Shown piece by piece: positions 1-8,138 of a stretch of DNA of 64,000 nucleotides. The DNA comes from DATMFV01 sp035555975. GTDB lineage: Bacteria; Verrucomicrobiota; Verrucomicrobiia; Chthoniobacterales; Chthoniobacteraceae. The stretch is from contig DATMFV010000010.1 of the NCBI GenBank assembly GCA_035555975.1, positions 31,862-95,861 on the forward strand, in the 5' to 3' direction. The translations under genes and the position numbers were made by a program. Within the stretch, counting starts at the first letter, position 1. Each line of letters opens with the position of its first letter. The notes under the pieces are model-generated. The model worked only from the letters and a program-made list of their open reading frames with translations, did no database searches and was not told the DNA's origin.

Positions 1-197
1 CCCCGTTCGTCGAGGGCGATGCGGAACATCCCTTCGCTCCGTTTGAGGAGCAGCGCGCTCTCGGCTTCGCGGGTGGAATTCTTCAACGCCTCGTGGCGGA
101 TTTGGGCAACGCCGCGCAGCCGCCGGGCGTACTCGTCCATGCCGCTGCGGGCGTAGGCGAGGCGCGGTTTGCCGATCGTCAGAAGGGTCCAGTTCAA
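1..197 (-). CDS. rlmH: 23S rRNA (pseudouridine1915-N3)-methyltransferase RlmH, N-terminal part
   Basis: The visible 65 codons begin with NWTLLTIGKPRLAYARSGMD, then EYARRL, and reach ALDERG at the window edge. This matches the N-terminal half of RlmH, a SPOUT-class methyltransferase of about 155 residues that modifies the 1915 pseudouridine of 23S rRNA. The rest lies outside the window. The start is read as TTG at 197, because its TTG shares bases with the TGA stop of the upstream GNAT-like gene and the next ATG is 20 codons in, inside the conserved region. It is the last visible gene of a tightly packed minus-strand unit (glycosyltransferase, GNAT-like protein, rlmH). Confidence 0.8.
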   Translation of the reverse strand, partial: MNWTLLTIGKPRLAYARSGMDEYARRLRGVAQIRHEALKNSTREAESALLLKRSEGMFRIALDER

Positions 198-871
198 CGG
201 GCGTAGAGCTGCGCGTTTTCTTCCAGATCCTTCACCACCGTGCAGAGGTAGACCGGCTCGGGGTGAAGCTTTTCGTACTTGGAGATGCGGGCGCGGTTGA
301 CGACGCGGAAGCCGTAGCGTTCAAACATCCGCGATCCCCGGCGGCTTTCGAAGGTGACCATCTGCCCGTAGACCCGCCGTTCGCCCTTTTGGTAGAGGTA
401 GAAGAGGTAGGCGTCCATCAGCGCCCGGGTGCTGGCGACGTTGCGCGCGTCGGGCAGCAGGTTGATATGGAAATGGGCGCACCGGCGCGGCGCTGCCGGG
501 ACTTCGCGCCACCCGTTGCAGAAGATCCAGCGCACAAACTCGCGCGAAGCTTCGGTGTAGCCGAAGTAACGTCCCAGGCCCCGCAGGAAGATCGAGACGT
601 TCTGGTACACATTGTAGAGCTGCTGGCGAAAGGGAAACCGGGAGCCGAGCAGGTAGCCGCGGATTTCGCCGTTGACGAGCAGGACAAACGACGATTCCGG
701 TTCCCAGTCGGTGTAATAGGCGGTCAGGTAATCGGCGAAAAGCTCGCGATCTTCAAAAACGGGGTCGATCGGGTTCCCCAGGAACCCGGTTTCACAACAG
801 AGAAAACGCACCGCCTCGCGGTCGGAGGGCTGGTAACGGCGAAGTTCAAAGCGTGGGTCTTTTTCAGACAT
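194..871 (-). CDS. GNAT-like N-acetyltransferase family protein
   Basis: This 225-residue cytoplasmic protein starts MSEKDPRFELRRYQPSDREA, a typical opening of a GNAT acetyltransferase. It has a predicted strand around FVLLVNGEIRGYLLGS (about residues 60-75), and a later segment ending in a MFERYGFRVVNR-like motif that resembles the last GNAT strands. The central part is longer than in minimal GNAT proteins. The substrate is unknown. The start is the ATG at 871, which overlaps the TGA of the upstream glycosyltransferase by 8 bases, and its own stop shares bases with the rlmH start. Translational coupling of all three is likely. The GNAT assignment comes from pattern recognition only. Confidence 0.6.
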   Translation of the reverse strand: MSEKDPRFELRRYQPSDREAVRFLCCETGFLGNPIDPVFEDRELFADYLTAYYTDWEPESSFVLLVNGEIRGYLLGSRFPFRQQLYNVYQNVSIFLRGLGRYFGYTEASREFVRWIFCNGWREVPAAPRRCAHFHINLLPDARNVASTRALMDAYLFYLYQKGERRVYGQMVTFESRRGSRMFERYGFRVVNRARISKYEKLHPEPVYLCTVVKDLEENAQLYAR

Positions 872-2045
872 GGGAACCGTTGTAGGTGGCGATGGCGTCG
901 CGGTAAATACCCAAAAGTTTATCAAAAACGCGTTCCCACCCATAACGGGTTCGGACCCGGCGGCTGGCGTGAGCCCCGATCGCGCGCAGATCGTCGCGCG
1001 CGGCGCTTCGGCGGATCGCTTCGGCGAGCGCTTCGGCGGTGTTGACCTGCGCCCAGTGTTCCTGGTCGGTTTCGATGATCCGGTCCATGTAACTGCCGCG
1101 AATGCCGACGACCGGCGTCCCGCACGCCTGGCTCTCCAGCGTGACCAGCCCGAACGTCTCCTGAACGCCGGGGTGGACGAGCAGGTCGGCCGCCCGGTAG
1201 AAGCGCGCCAGTTCCCGCGCGTCGTCGCAGTAGGAAAGCCAGGTGACTTCGCCGGTCGCCGCGCGCAACGCTTCGAGCCGCGCCCGCAGCAACCCGTCGC
1301 CGACGACCAGCAGGTGAAAACGACCAGGCGTTTCCAGGTGGAGCCGCTCGAACGCATCGAACAGGCACCGTGTATTTTTTTCCGGCGCGAGCCGCCCGAT
1401 GGAAAGGCAGAGAAAGCGCCCTTCGGGAATGCCGAGCCGGGCGCGGGTGGCCCCGGCGTCGTCGGGTTCGGGAGAGAAAAGGGTGGTATCGACGCCGAGG
1501 TCAAGCGGCTCGACCCGTTCAACGCCCCACCCTTCCAACAGCGCCGCCAGCGCGGGGGAGGGGACCAGCGTCCGCGCAAAACGGTTGTAGGTGGCGCAGA
1601 CGTAGCGCCGCGCGCCGTCCATCGCCAGTTCCTGCGCGAGCAGCCCCAGCCTCGCGGCAACCCCGCGCAGGTACGCCTCGGGAAAATGGGAGTGGTAAAA
1701 CCCGACGACCGGAATCCCGAGCCGCCGACCGACCCGCGCCGCCCGCCAGCCGACCTGGTACGGGTCGCCCGACTCGATCAGGTCCGGCGCTTCGCGTTCG
1801 AGGATCGCCTCCAGCGCCCCGAGCCGGAGCAGGGCGCGGTAGCCCGACTGCCGCGAAAGGAGCGGCGAACGGACCGTGTAAACGATCCGGTTCCCCTCCA
1901 CCAGCCGTTCATCCCGTTCGCCGGGGATGATGAGGAGGTGATCCCCCGCGCCGGTCGCTTCAAGATAGGCGCTCTTTTCGTGGACGTAACGTTTCACCCC
2001 GCCGCTGACGGGGGAGTAAAACTGCGTTACGTCGCAGAATTTCAT
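864..2045 (-). CDS. glycosyltransferase family 4 (GT-B fold)
   Basis: This 393-residue protein has the two Rossmann halves of a GT-B retaining glycosyltransferase. The N-terminal half carries SPVSGGVKRYVHE (11-23), the usual glycine-rich acceptor loop. The C-terminal half carries SIGRLAPEKN (215-224), LLVVGDG (245-251) and the E-X7-E donor-binding motif ETFGLVTLE (296-304). These fit GT4 enzymes that transfer mannose or glucose from nucleotide sugars to lipids or glycans. The acceptor cannot be inferred. The ATG at 2045 is chosen because the open frame upstream is repeat-derived and unlike any protein family. It begins the minus-strand unit that continues into the GNAT-like gene and rlmH. Confidence 0.85.
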   Translation of the reverse strand: MKFCDVTQFYSPVSGGVKRYVHEKSAYLEATGAGDHLLIIPGERDERLVEGNRIVYTVRSPLLSRQSGYRALLRLGALEAILEREAPDLIESGDPYQVGWRAARVGRRLGIPVVGFYHSHFPEAYLRGVAARLGLLAQELAMDGARRYVCATYNRFARTLVPSPALAALLEGWGVERVEPLDLGVDTTLFSPEPDDAGATRARLGIPEGRFLCLSIGRLAPEKNTRCLFDAFERLHLETPGRFHLLVVGDGLLRARLEALRAATGEVTWLSYCDDARELARFYRAADLLVHPGVQETFGLVTLESQACGTPVVGIRGSYMDRIIETDQEHWAQVNTAEALAEAIRRSAARDDLRAIGAHASRRVRTRYGWERVFDKLLGIYRDAIATYNGSHV

Positions 2046-2059
2046 GGTTGAGGGGTATC

Positions 2060-2445
2060 GCACCCCGTTGGGGCGCGGGTTCTGGTTGGTGTCGAGTGAC
2101 CCAGCCCGTTGGGCTGGGCTGAGGGATTCCGGGCCGTTGGCCCGGGCCGATGCGAGGGTTGGTGCCATTGGAGGGTCGGCTTCCGCGACATTGGAGGGCG
2201 GGCCTCCGCGTCGTCCGCGGCGTTGGACATCGCTCGCACCGCTTTCCCGCTTCGGCCTCGAACCCCGACGGCGGACGCGGAGGTCCACCCTCCAGGGCGC
2301 TTGCGCCCCGAGGTGATTCGGGCATGAACTTCCACGCGTTTGCGACGCGGCGACGCCATCAGGCCCAAAGGGCCGTCATCCCTCAGCCCAGGGCAACGCC
2401 CTGGGTGGACATCCGACAGAACCGGGCGGCCTGAAGGGCCGCGAT
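2060..2445. repeat. cluster of short GC-rich palindromes (REP-like)
   Basis: This gene-free stretch holds a series of near-perfect hairpins. On the left, three have a GTT loop: CCCC/GGGG at 2063-2073, CCCAGCCC/GGGCTGGG at 2100-2118 and CCGGGCC/GGCCCGG at 2129-2145. On the right, CCCAGGGC-AAC-GCCCTGGG lies at 2387-2405, with further hairpins at 2362-2374 and 2426-2442. AAC is the complement of GTT, so the two halves look like opposite orientations of one element type. The open frames here are low-complexity Arg/Pro/Gly shadows. Between the halves (about 2163-2306) lies one copy of a dispersed repeat also seen at 4721 and 57507. Confidence 0.6.
2163..2306. repeat. dispersed intergenic repeat, copy 1
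   Basis: This copy contains the landmarks TGGAGGGTCGGCTTCC, GCGTTGGACATCGCT and GGACGCGGAGGTCCACCCT in that order. The same landmarks in the same order, with different spacing, occur near 4721-4820 and 57507-57575. It is non-coding and of unknown function. Its ends resemble each other as inverted repeats (GGAGGGT against ACCCTCC). Confidence 0.5.
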
Positions 2446-2505
2446 CACCCCTCGACACCCCCCCGATCGTTGTCACCCATCCAGACACACGCGCCATTTT
2501 TCCGG

Positions 2506-3432
2506 TCAATCCCCGAAGCGGGCCAGGTAACGCTCCGCGTCCAATGCCGCGGCACATCCCTGCCCGGCGGCGGTGATCGCCTGGCGGTAAACCTTGTCGA
2601 CCACGTCGCCCGCTGCGAAAACGCCCGGGAGGTTGGTCGCGGTCGACCCCGGTTGCTGGAGCAGGTAGCCCTCCGCGTCGGTGTCGAGCGTCCCCTTGAA
2701 GGCCGCCGTGTTCGGGTCGTGCCCAATGGCTACGAAAACGCACTTGACCTCCAGGTCGCACGCTTCGCCGCTTTTGACATTGGAAAGTTTGACCGCGCGC
2801 ATTTCGCCGTTTTCGTCGGTCAGGTATTCGCTCACCGTCGTATCCCAGATCGGGGTGATCTTTTCGTGCGCCAGCGCCCGTTCCGCGACGATGGCCGAGG
2901 CACGCAGGGTGTCGCGCCGGTGGATCAGGTAGACCCGCGAGGCAAACCGGGTCAGGAAAAGCGCTTCTTCGCAGGCGGAATCGCCGCCGCCGATCACGCA
3001 GACCGGCACGTCGCGGTAAAACGCGCCGTCGCAGGTGGCGCACGAGGTGAGCCCGTGGCCGATCAGCTCCTTTTCCCCCGGCAGGCCGAGGTGGCGGGCC
3101 GAAGCGCCGCTGGCGACGATCAACGTCCGGCTTTCGACCCAGTCGCCGTCGATCTTGACCCGCACCTGTTCATCCCCCTGCTCGACCGCTTCCACCGAAG
3201 CGTAGGCAAAGCGCGCGCCGAACCGTTCAGCCTGCGCTTTCATGTTCATGATGAGCGCCGGACCGTCGACGCCTTCGACAAAGCCGGGGAAGTTCTCGAC
3301 CAGCGTGGTCGTCGAAAGCTGTCCGCCCGGTTCCCTGCCTTCGAGGACAAGGGGCGAGAAATTGGCACGTGCAGCGTAGATGGCGGCCGTCAAACCGGCA
3401 CAGCCGGAACCTGCGATGATCACTTTTTCCAT
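2506..3432 (-). CDS. trxB: thioredoxin reductase
   Basis: This 308-residue flavoprotein reduces thioredoxin with NADPH in the cytoplasm. The FAD-binding GSGCAGLTAA motif is at residues 8-17, the redox-active CATC at 131-134, the NADPH-binding GGGDSACEEA at about 148-157, and the FAD-closing FAAGDV near the C-terminus. Length and motif order are those of bacterial low-molecular-weight TrxB. The start is the ATG at 3432, immediately before the EKVIIAGSG strand. It is transcribed away from ribE, with a 108-base divergent promoter region between them. Confidence 0.95.
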   Translation of the reverse strand: MEKVIIAGSGCAGLTAAIYAARANFSPLVLEGREPGGQLSTTTLVENFPGFVEGVDGPALIMNMKAQAERFGARFAYASVEAVEQGDEQVRVKIDGDWVESRTLIVASGASARHLGLPGEKELIGHGLTSCATCDGAFYRDVPVCVIGGGDSACEEALFLTRFASRVYLIHRRDTLRASAIVAERALAHEKITPIWDTTVSEYLTDENGEMRAVKLSNVKSGEACDLEVKCVFVAIGHDPNTAAFKGTLDTDAEGYLLQQPGSTATNLPGVFAAGDVVDKVYRQAITAAGQGCAAALDAERYLARFGD

Positions 3433-3540
3433 AGAAGCATCGCAGTAGAACAGGAGGGGCTCTTTTTTGCCAGTGGAATCTCGGAAACCGAACGCCGGGA
3501 GGGTTGCCTTTTTCCCGGGGCCGGGAGTAGCTTTGAGGGC

Positions 3541-4158
3541 ATGTTTACCGGTCTGGTCGAAGAAACAGCGCGGGTGCTCTCCCTGGAGCCCTCGGGCGAG
3601 GGTGGCGCACGGCGGCTGCGCGTCGCGGCGTCGCGCACGGTCGAGGGGACCGCCATCGGCGACTCGATCGCCGTCAACGGCTGCTGCCTGACGGTGACCA
3701 ACATCGACGGGGGGGCGCTCGGGTTCGATCTCCTCGCCGAAACGCTCGCCCGGACCAGTCTGGGGGAGCTTGCCCCCGGTTCCCGCCGTTCGCTGGTCAA
3801 TCTGGAGCGGGCGCTGCCGGTCAACGGACGCCTCGGCGGGCATTTCGTGCAGGGGCATGTCGACGCGGCGGCGGAGGTGCTCGCCGTGGAGCCGGAAGGG
3901 AAGGGGGGCGACTACCGGGTGAGCGTGGCGCTTCCGCCGGAGTTCGCGCACTACGTCGTTTTCAAGGGGTCGATCGCCATCGACGGCGTCAGCCTGACGG
4001 TCGCGGCGGTCGGAGGGGACTCCTTCAGCATCTGCCTGATCCCGCACACGCTTTCCGCGACCCACCTCCACCAGCTCCGCGCGGGGGATCGCGTCAACCT
4101 CGAGTTTGACCTGCTGGCGAAATACGTGGAACGGCTGATGGCGCGCCCCCGCACGTAA
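3541..4158 (+). CDS. ribE: riboflavin synthase, alpha subunit type
   Basis: This 205-residue protein makes riboflavin by dismutation of two 6,7-dimethyl-8-ribityllumazine molecules. It opens with the signature MFTGLVEE and shows the two homologous lumazine-binding barrels: repeat 1 with VNGCCLTVT, repeat 2 with IDGVSLTVA, and the FVQGHVD segment at the junction. Length is normal for the family. The ATG at 3541 is the only sensible start. The 108-base leader was inspected for FMN-riboswitch landmarks and none were seen. No other riboflavin gene is nearby, so the pathway genes are dispersed. Confidence 0.95.
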   Translation: MFTGLVEETARVLSLEPSGEGGARRLRVAASRTVEGTAIGDSIAVNGCCLTVTNIDGGALGFDLLAETLARTSLGELAPGSRRSLVNLERALPVNGRLGGHFVQGHVDAAAEVLAVEPEGKGGDYRVSVALPPEFAHYVVFKGSIAIDGVSLTVAAVGGDSFSICLIPHTLSATHLHQLRAGDRVNLEFDLLAKYVERLMARPRT

Positions 4159-4176
4159 AAATGTTGTTTCCGGGGT

Positions 4177-4200
4177 TGAGCCCGGGCTCTTCTGGGCTCA
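4177..4200. terminator. stem-loop downstream of ribE
   Basis: TGAGCCC (4177-4183) pairs with GGGCTCA (4194-4200). The left arm is also part of a perfect 12-base palindrome, GAGCCCGGGCTC (4178-4189). It sits 19 bases after the ribE stop. There is no T run, so it could be a weak terminator or a repeat-type palindrome. Confidence 0.4.
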
Positions 4201-4248
4201 TACTGGCGCCGAAAACCCGTTTTTCTAAAAAACCGCTCTCTTTTTCTT

Positions 4249-4716
4249 ATGGAAATCGTCCCCCAACTTTCGATCTTTCTCGCCAACGAACCGGGCACCC
4301 TTGCCAAGGTTTGCGATGAACTGGCCAGCGCCAAGATCAACATCTACGCGCTGACGATCTCGGACACCGTCGACCATGCCGTCGTCCGCATGGTGGTGAG
4401 CGATCCGCAGCACGCCCTGCACCTTTTCGGGGAGCACGGGCTGCTCGTCGTCGAAAACAACGTCCTGATGATCGACAACGACAACAAGCCGGGCAGTCTT
4501 TCGCTGATCGCCAGCAAGCTGGCCGCCGCCAAGCTCAACATCGAGTACGCCTACCTGGCGACCAACCCGACCTCCCGGCGCGGCCTGCTGATCCTGCGCG
4601 TCGCCCATACCAAGCGCGCTCTGGAGACCCTCACCCGGGAAGAAGGCGTGCCTGCGCCCGCCAAGGCGGCCAAACCGGCAAAGGCGAAGGCAAAAGCGAA
4701 AGCCAAGGCCGGGTAG
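4249..4716 (+). CDS. tandem ACT-domain protein
   Basis: This 155-residue protein is built from two ACT domains. Domain 1 covers about residues 1-65 (PQLSIFLANEPGTLAKVCDE) and domain 2 about 70-130 (DNDNKPGSLSLIASKLAAAK). ACT domains bind amino acids and regulate metabolic enzymes. Stand-alone double-ACT proteins of this length are common in Verrucomicrobiota and related phyla, and their partners are unknown. The last 20 residues are a repetitive Lys/Ala/Pro tail (KAKAKAKAKAG), which is probably flexible and might bind nucleic acid. No catalytic domain is attached. It appears to be transcribed singly. Confidence 0.8.
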   Translation: MEIVPQLSIFLANEPGTLAKVCDELASAKINIYALTISDTVDHAVVRMVVSDPQHALHLFGEHGLLVVENNVLMIDNDNKPGSLSLIASKLAAAKLNIEYAYLATNPTSRRGLLILRVAHTKRALETLTREEGVPAPAKAAKPAKAKAKAKAKAG

Positions 4717-4720
4717 GGAA

Positions 4721-4820
4721 GGGCTGGAGGGTTCAGCTTCCAGCGCCGACCGCAGCGTTGGACTTCGCTTCACACCCTTCCCGTGGCGGCCCCGGAGGTC
4801 CGCCCTTCATGCCCTCCAAT
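4721..4820. repeat. dispersed intergenic repeat, copy 2
   Basis: This copy follows the ACT gene and contains TGGAGGGTTCAGCTTCC, GCGTTGGACTTCGCTTCA and CGGAGGTCCGCCCTTC in the same order as the copies near 2163 and 57507. The sequence is non-coding. Confidence 0.5.
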
Positions 4821-4865
4821 GCCGGAAGGCTTTACGGTCCCGGTGAAACGTATTAAGTACGGATT

Positions 4866-7097
4866 TTGAAGCCTGTCGACCCAAGCCACTCCTCTCCCCC
4901 CGTATTGACGCCTCCGGTCCGGGCGTGGCTGGGCGATCCGTACCCCCTTGGCGCCACCTGGTGCGGCAACGGGGTGAACTTCGCGCTCTATTCCGAACAC
5001 GCCGCCGGCGTCGACCTCTGCCTCTTTGACACGCCGGAGGCTTCGCAGGAGTCGGCCCGCATCCGGATGATCGAGCAGACCGATCAGGTCTGGCACCTCT
5101 TTTTGCCCGATGCCCGCCCGGGCCAGCTCTACGCCTACCGGGTTTACGGGCCGTATGAACCGGAGCGCGGCCTGCGCTTCAACGCCTCGCGGCTCCTGAT
5201 CGACCCGTACGCCAAGGCGCTCGCCGGTCCGGTCCGCTGGACCGACGAACTGCACGGCTACTCGGTCCGCTCCCCGTTGCTCGACCTCGAGCCCGACTAC
5301 CGCGACAACGCCTGGGCGGTCCCGAAGGCGGTCGTCATCGACCCGGCCTTCGACTGGGAGGGGGATCGCCGACCGGAGACGCCGCTGGCCGAGTCGATCA
5401 TCTACGAAGTCCACGTCAAAGGGTTTTCCCGGCAATGCACCGCGCTGCCCGAGGAAATACGGGGGAGCTACGCCGCGCTCGGCAGCCCGTTTGCGATCGA
5501 CTATTTCACCAAACTCGGCGTGACCGCGCTGGAACTGCTGCCGGTTCACCAGCACCTTGACGAGCGGCCGCTGGTCGACCGCGGGCTGGTCAACTACTGG
5601 GGTTACAGCACGATCAACTTTTTCTCCCCCGACGTGAAGTACGCTTGCGAAGGGGTGCGCGGCGAGCAGGTCCGCGAGTTCAAGACGATGGTGAAAAACC
5701 TGCACGCGGCGGGGATCGAGGTGATCCTCGATGTCGTTTACAACCATACCGGCGAAGGGAACGAACTCGGGCCGACCCTCTCCTTCCGGGGGATCGACAA
5801 TCCCTCCTACTACCGGCTCGCCCCCCATCAGCCGCGTTATTACCTCGATTACACCGGGTGCGGCAACACGATGAACGTCATGCACCCCCGCGTGCTCCAG
5901 TTGATCATGGATTCGCTCCGCTACTGGGTCGAGGAGATGCACGTCGACGGGTTCCGCTTCGACCTCGCTTCCACCCTCGCGCGGGAGACCCACGCCGTCA
6001 GCAAGCTTTCGGCGTTTTTCGACATCATCCATCAGGACCCGGTGCTTTCCCGCGTGAAGCTGATCGCCGAGCCATGGGATGTCGGCGAGGGGGGGTACCA
6101 GGTCGGCAATTTCCCGGTTCTCTGGGCGGAGTGGAACGGGCGTTACCGCGACGCCGTGCGTCGTTACTGGAAGGGGGACGAAGGGCACGTGCGCGAGATG
6201 GCGTATCGGCTGGCGGGCAGCCCCGACCTCTACCAGTCAACCGGCAAGCGCCCCTACGCGAGCATCAATTTCATCACCTCGCACGACGGCTTTACGCTCA
6301 ACGACCTCGTCTCCTACAACCAGAAGCACAACCTCGCCAACGGCGAGGACAACCGCGACGGCGAAAATGCCAATGCCTCGTGGAACTGCGGCGTCGAAGG
6401 GCCGACCGACGACCCGGCGATCAACGCCCTGCGCGCCCGCCAGCGTCGCAATTTTCTGGCCACGCTTTTTTTAAGCCAGGGGGTGCCGATGCTGACCGCC
6501 GGGGACGAGTACGGGCGCACCCAGTACGGCAACAATAACGCCTATTGCCAGGACAACCCGGTGAGCTGGCTTTCCTGGGTGCGCGACACCGGGCGCAACC
6601 GGCTGCAAACCTTCGCCTCGCGGCTGATCGCCCTGCGCAAGGCGCACCCGGTCTTCCGCAGGCCGAAGTTTTTTCAGGGAAGGCGGATTCGCGGGCGCGG
6701 CGTGCGCGACATCATGTGGCTGACCCCCTCGGGCACCGCAATGACCAACGAAGAGTGGAACTACAGCTTCGTGCGCTGCCTGGCGATGTTGCTGAGCGGC
6801 GATGCCATCGACGTTCGCGACCGGCGTGGCGAACCGATCCACGACGACTCCTTCCTGCTGATGCTCAACGCTCACTACGAGTCGGTCCGCTTCACCCTGC
6901 CGGGGAAAAAGGAGGTCCGCTGGGAACTGGTGCTTGACACCGCGCTCGAAGACGGCTTCGCCGATCCCGGCCGCCTGCTCTGTTCCGGCGAGGAACTGAC
7001 GCTGGTTGACCGCTCCTTTGTCCTGCTCCGCCTCCAGGCCGGTTCGCAGGACAGCGCCCGGAGCGACTCGTGGCAGAAGCGCCCCGGCAGGCGGTAG
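4866..7097 (+). CDS. glgX: glycogen debranching enzyme (isoamylase-type, GH13)
   Basis: This 743-residue cytoplasmic enzyme hydrolyses alpha-1,6 branch points in phosphorylase-trimmed glycogen. A CBM48 domain lies at about residues 20-150 (PLGATWCGNGVNFALYSE), followed by a GH13 barrel. The barrel shows DVVYNHT at 289-295, the nucleophile Asp366 in VDGFRFD, the acid/base Glu402 in AEPWD, and His473-Asp474 in TSHDGF. Motif set and length fit GlgX/TreX-type enzymes. The start is read as TTG (KPVDPSHSS follows), because the first in-frame ATG would remove most of CBM48. No other glycogen gene is adjacent. Confidence 0.92.
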   Translation: MKPVDPSHSSPPVLTPPVRAWLGDPYPLGATWCGNGVNFALYSEHAAGVDLCLFDTPEASQESARIRMIEQTDQVWHLFLPDARPGQLYAYRVYGPYEPERGLRFNASRLLIDPYAKALAGPVRWTDELHGYSVRSPLLDLEPDYRDNAWAVPKAVVIDPAFDWEGDRRPETPLAESIIYEVHVKGFSRQCTALPEEIRGSYAALGSPFAIDYFTKLGVTALELLPVHQHLDERPLVDRGLVNYWGYSTINFFSPDVKYACEGVRGEQVREFKTMVKNLHAAGIEVILDVVYNHTGEGNELGPTLSFRGIDNPSYYRLAPHQPRYYLDYTGCGNTMNVMHPRVLQLIMDSLRYWVEEMHVDGFRFDLASTLARETHAVSKLSAFFDIIHQDPVLSRVKLIAEPWDVGEGGYQVGNFPVLWAEWNGRYRDAVRRYWKGDEGHVREMAYRLAGSPDLYQSTGKRPYASINFITSHDGFTLNDLVSYNQKHNLANGEDNRDGENANASWNCGVEGPTDDPAINALRARQRRNFLATLFLSQGVPMLTAGDEYGRTQYGNNNAYCQDNPVSWLSWVRDTGRNRLQTFASRLIALRKAHPVFRRPKFFQGRRIRGRGVRDIMWLTPSGTAMTNEEWNYSFVRCLAMLLSGDAIDVRDRRGEPIHDDSFLLMLNAHYESVRFTLPGKKEVRWELVLDTALEDGFADPGRLLCSGEELTLVDRSFVLLRLQAGSQDSARSDSWQKRPGRR

Positions 7098-7181
7098 CGC
7101 CGCGCCTGCCGCCGCGAAGAAAGAGGTTGGTTTCAGCTCCGTTTCGGGGCATAAAAGGAGGCAGCCCTGCTGTTTTTTCCG

Positions 7182-7898
7182 ATGAAAACCTTGCTTCTTC
7201 CCCTCCTGTTGGTCACGTGCGCACTTCCGGCGGTTCATGCCGAAGTGATGCTTGAAGATAACTTTGAAGGCTACAGTGCCGGTGATTCTATCCTGAAACG
7301 GAGCGGCGACGTGGTCTGGCGTCCGGGCGGGTATCGCGCGATCGACACCCCCGGCCAGGCGCTGGCCCAGCCCGGGGTTGATGCCAATACGACGATGACG
7401 GTCGTCATCACGCCGGAAACGGAGAGCGGCGCTTCCCCCGCAGCCGGGATGCACCTTCACACGACGTTTGCGGAAGTCGGCGGGACGGTGCGGATTTCGC
7501 TTGATGTTTACCCCGAGGAAGGCCCCGGGATGGTCATGATCCGACCGCCGGAGGCGACCGGCTCGCAGGCGCTGGCCCAGCTTCGGCTCAACGATTCCAA
7601 GGACGGCACCCTCATCGCCTATTATGGCGAAGGGGAGGAGACCCGGCGGTCCCGCAGGTTCGGCAACGTCCAGACCAAGCAATGGTACCGGGTGGTGTTC
7701 ACCCTTCACCTCGACGCAGCCGAGCCGGTCTACGACATCGAAGTCAGCGATCTCGCCACCGGCGCTTCCGTCGCCACGACCAAGGGGCTCCCTCTCTGCG
7801 AACCGTTTCCGACGGCAGGCGGCCTCCTGTTCGGAGCGGTCGGCAGCGGCAAGACCCGCGCCGCGTGGGATAACGTGAAGGTCGAAACGGTGGAGTAG
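7182..7898 (+). CDS. secreted lectin-like protein of unknown function
   Basis: This 238-residue protein has a clear signal peptide (MKTLLLPLLLVTCALPAVHA, cleavage expected after residue 20). The mature part begins EVMLEDNFEGYSAGD and ends RAAWDNVKVETVE. That pairing of a first strand D-x-FE-x-Y and a last strand with DNV-x-V is typical of secreted concanavalin-like (LamG-type) beta-sandwiches. The same ends are seen in the products at 41347 and 42265. It has no PEP-CTERM tail, so it is probably released. It precedes cassette A but lies upstream of the operator pair there, so it need not be co-regulated. No function can be assigned. Confidence 0.65.
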   Translation: MKTLLLPLLLVTCALPAVHAEVMLEDNFEGYSAGDSILKRSGDVVWRPGGYRAIDTPGQALAQPGVDANTTMTVVITPETESGASPAAGMHLHTTFAEVGGTVRISLDVYPEEGPGMVMIRPPEATGSQALAQLRLNDSKDGTLIAYYGEGEETRRSRRFGNVQTKQWYRVVFTLHLDAAEPVYDIEVSDLATGASVATTKGLPLCEPFPTAGGLLFGAVGSGKTRAAWDNVKVETVE

Positions 7899-8032
7899 GC
7901 ATCCGGCGACGACCGGCCTTGCAGAGCAGGGGGCCTTGAAAGGCGGGCGGCGCTGAAAGAAAGCGCCCGGCGGCGATCTCTCCGCACGCCCAAGCACAAA
8001 AAAACCGGTATTCCGGGAAAATTCCGCTTGAA

Positions 8033-8081
8033 TAACACGTTACACTGACTTTTAATGTCATTCGTTAACACGTTACACTGA
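8033..8081. promoter_or_regulatory. tandem operator-like sites upstream of cassette A
   Basis: The 16-mer TAACACGTTACACTGA occurs twice, at 8033-8048 and 8066-8081, spaced 33 bases start to start (about three helical turns). The core TAAC-N2-GTTA is an inverted repeat. A near copy, TAACACGTTGCACT, lies at 13394-13407 just before the LacI-family gene of the same cassette. The sites precede the PEP-CTERM gene at 8139 by about 60-100 bases. The best explanation is a pair of operators for the LacI-type regulator at 13444. This is inference from sequence and position. Confidence 0.65.
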
Positions 8082-8138
8082 TTCAATCCGTTCCCTCCTG
8101 GTTTTGCGATGGTCCCCCTTTTCTCCCCTCTCTTTCCC

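Noticed and set aside
2506..2800. Long plus-strand frame over trxB and ribE
   Set aside because: Only the part from 3541 is a real gene (ribE); the rest is antisense to trxB.
3433..3540. Possible FMN riboswitch in front of ribE
   Set aside because: The leader is only 108 bases between divergent genes and shows none of the conserved FMN-aptamer segments, so only ordinary promoters are supported.
7949..7967. Terminator after the secreted protein gene at 7182
   Set aside because: GGCGCT and AGCGCC form a stem with a 7-base loop, but no T run follows, so it is not called.
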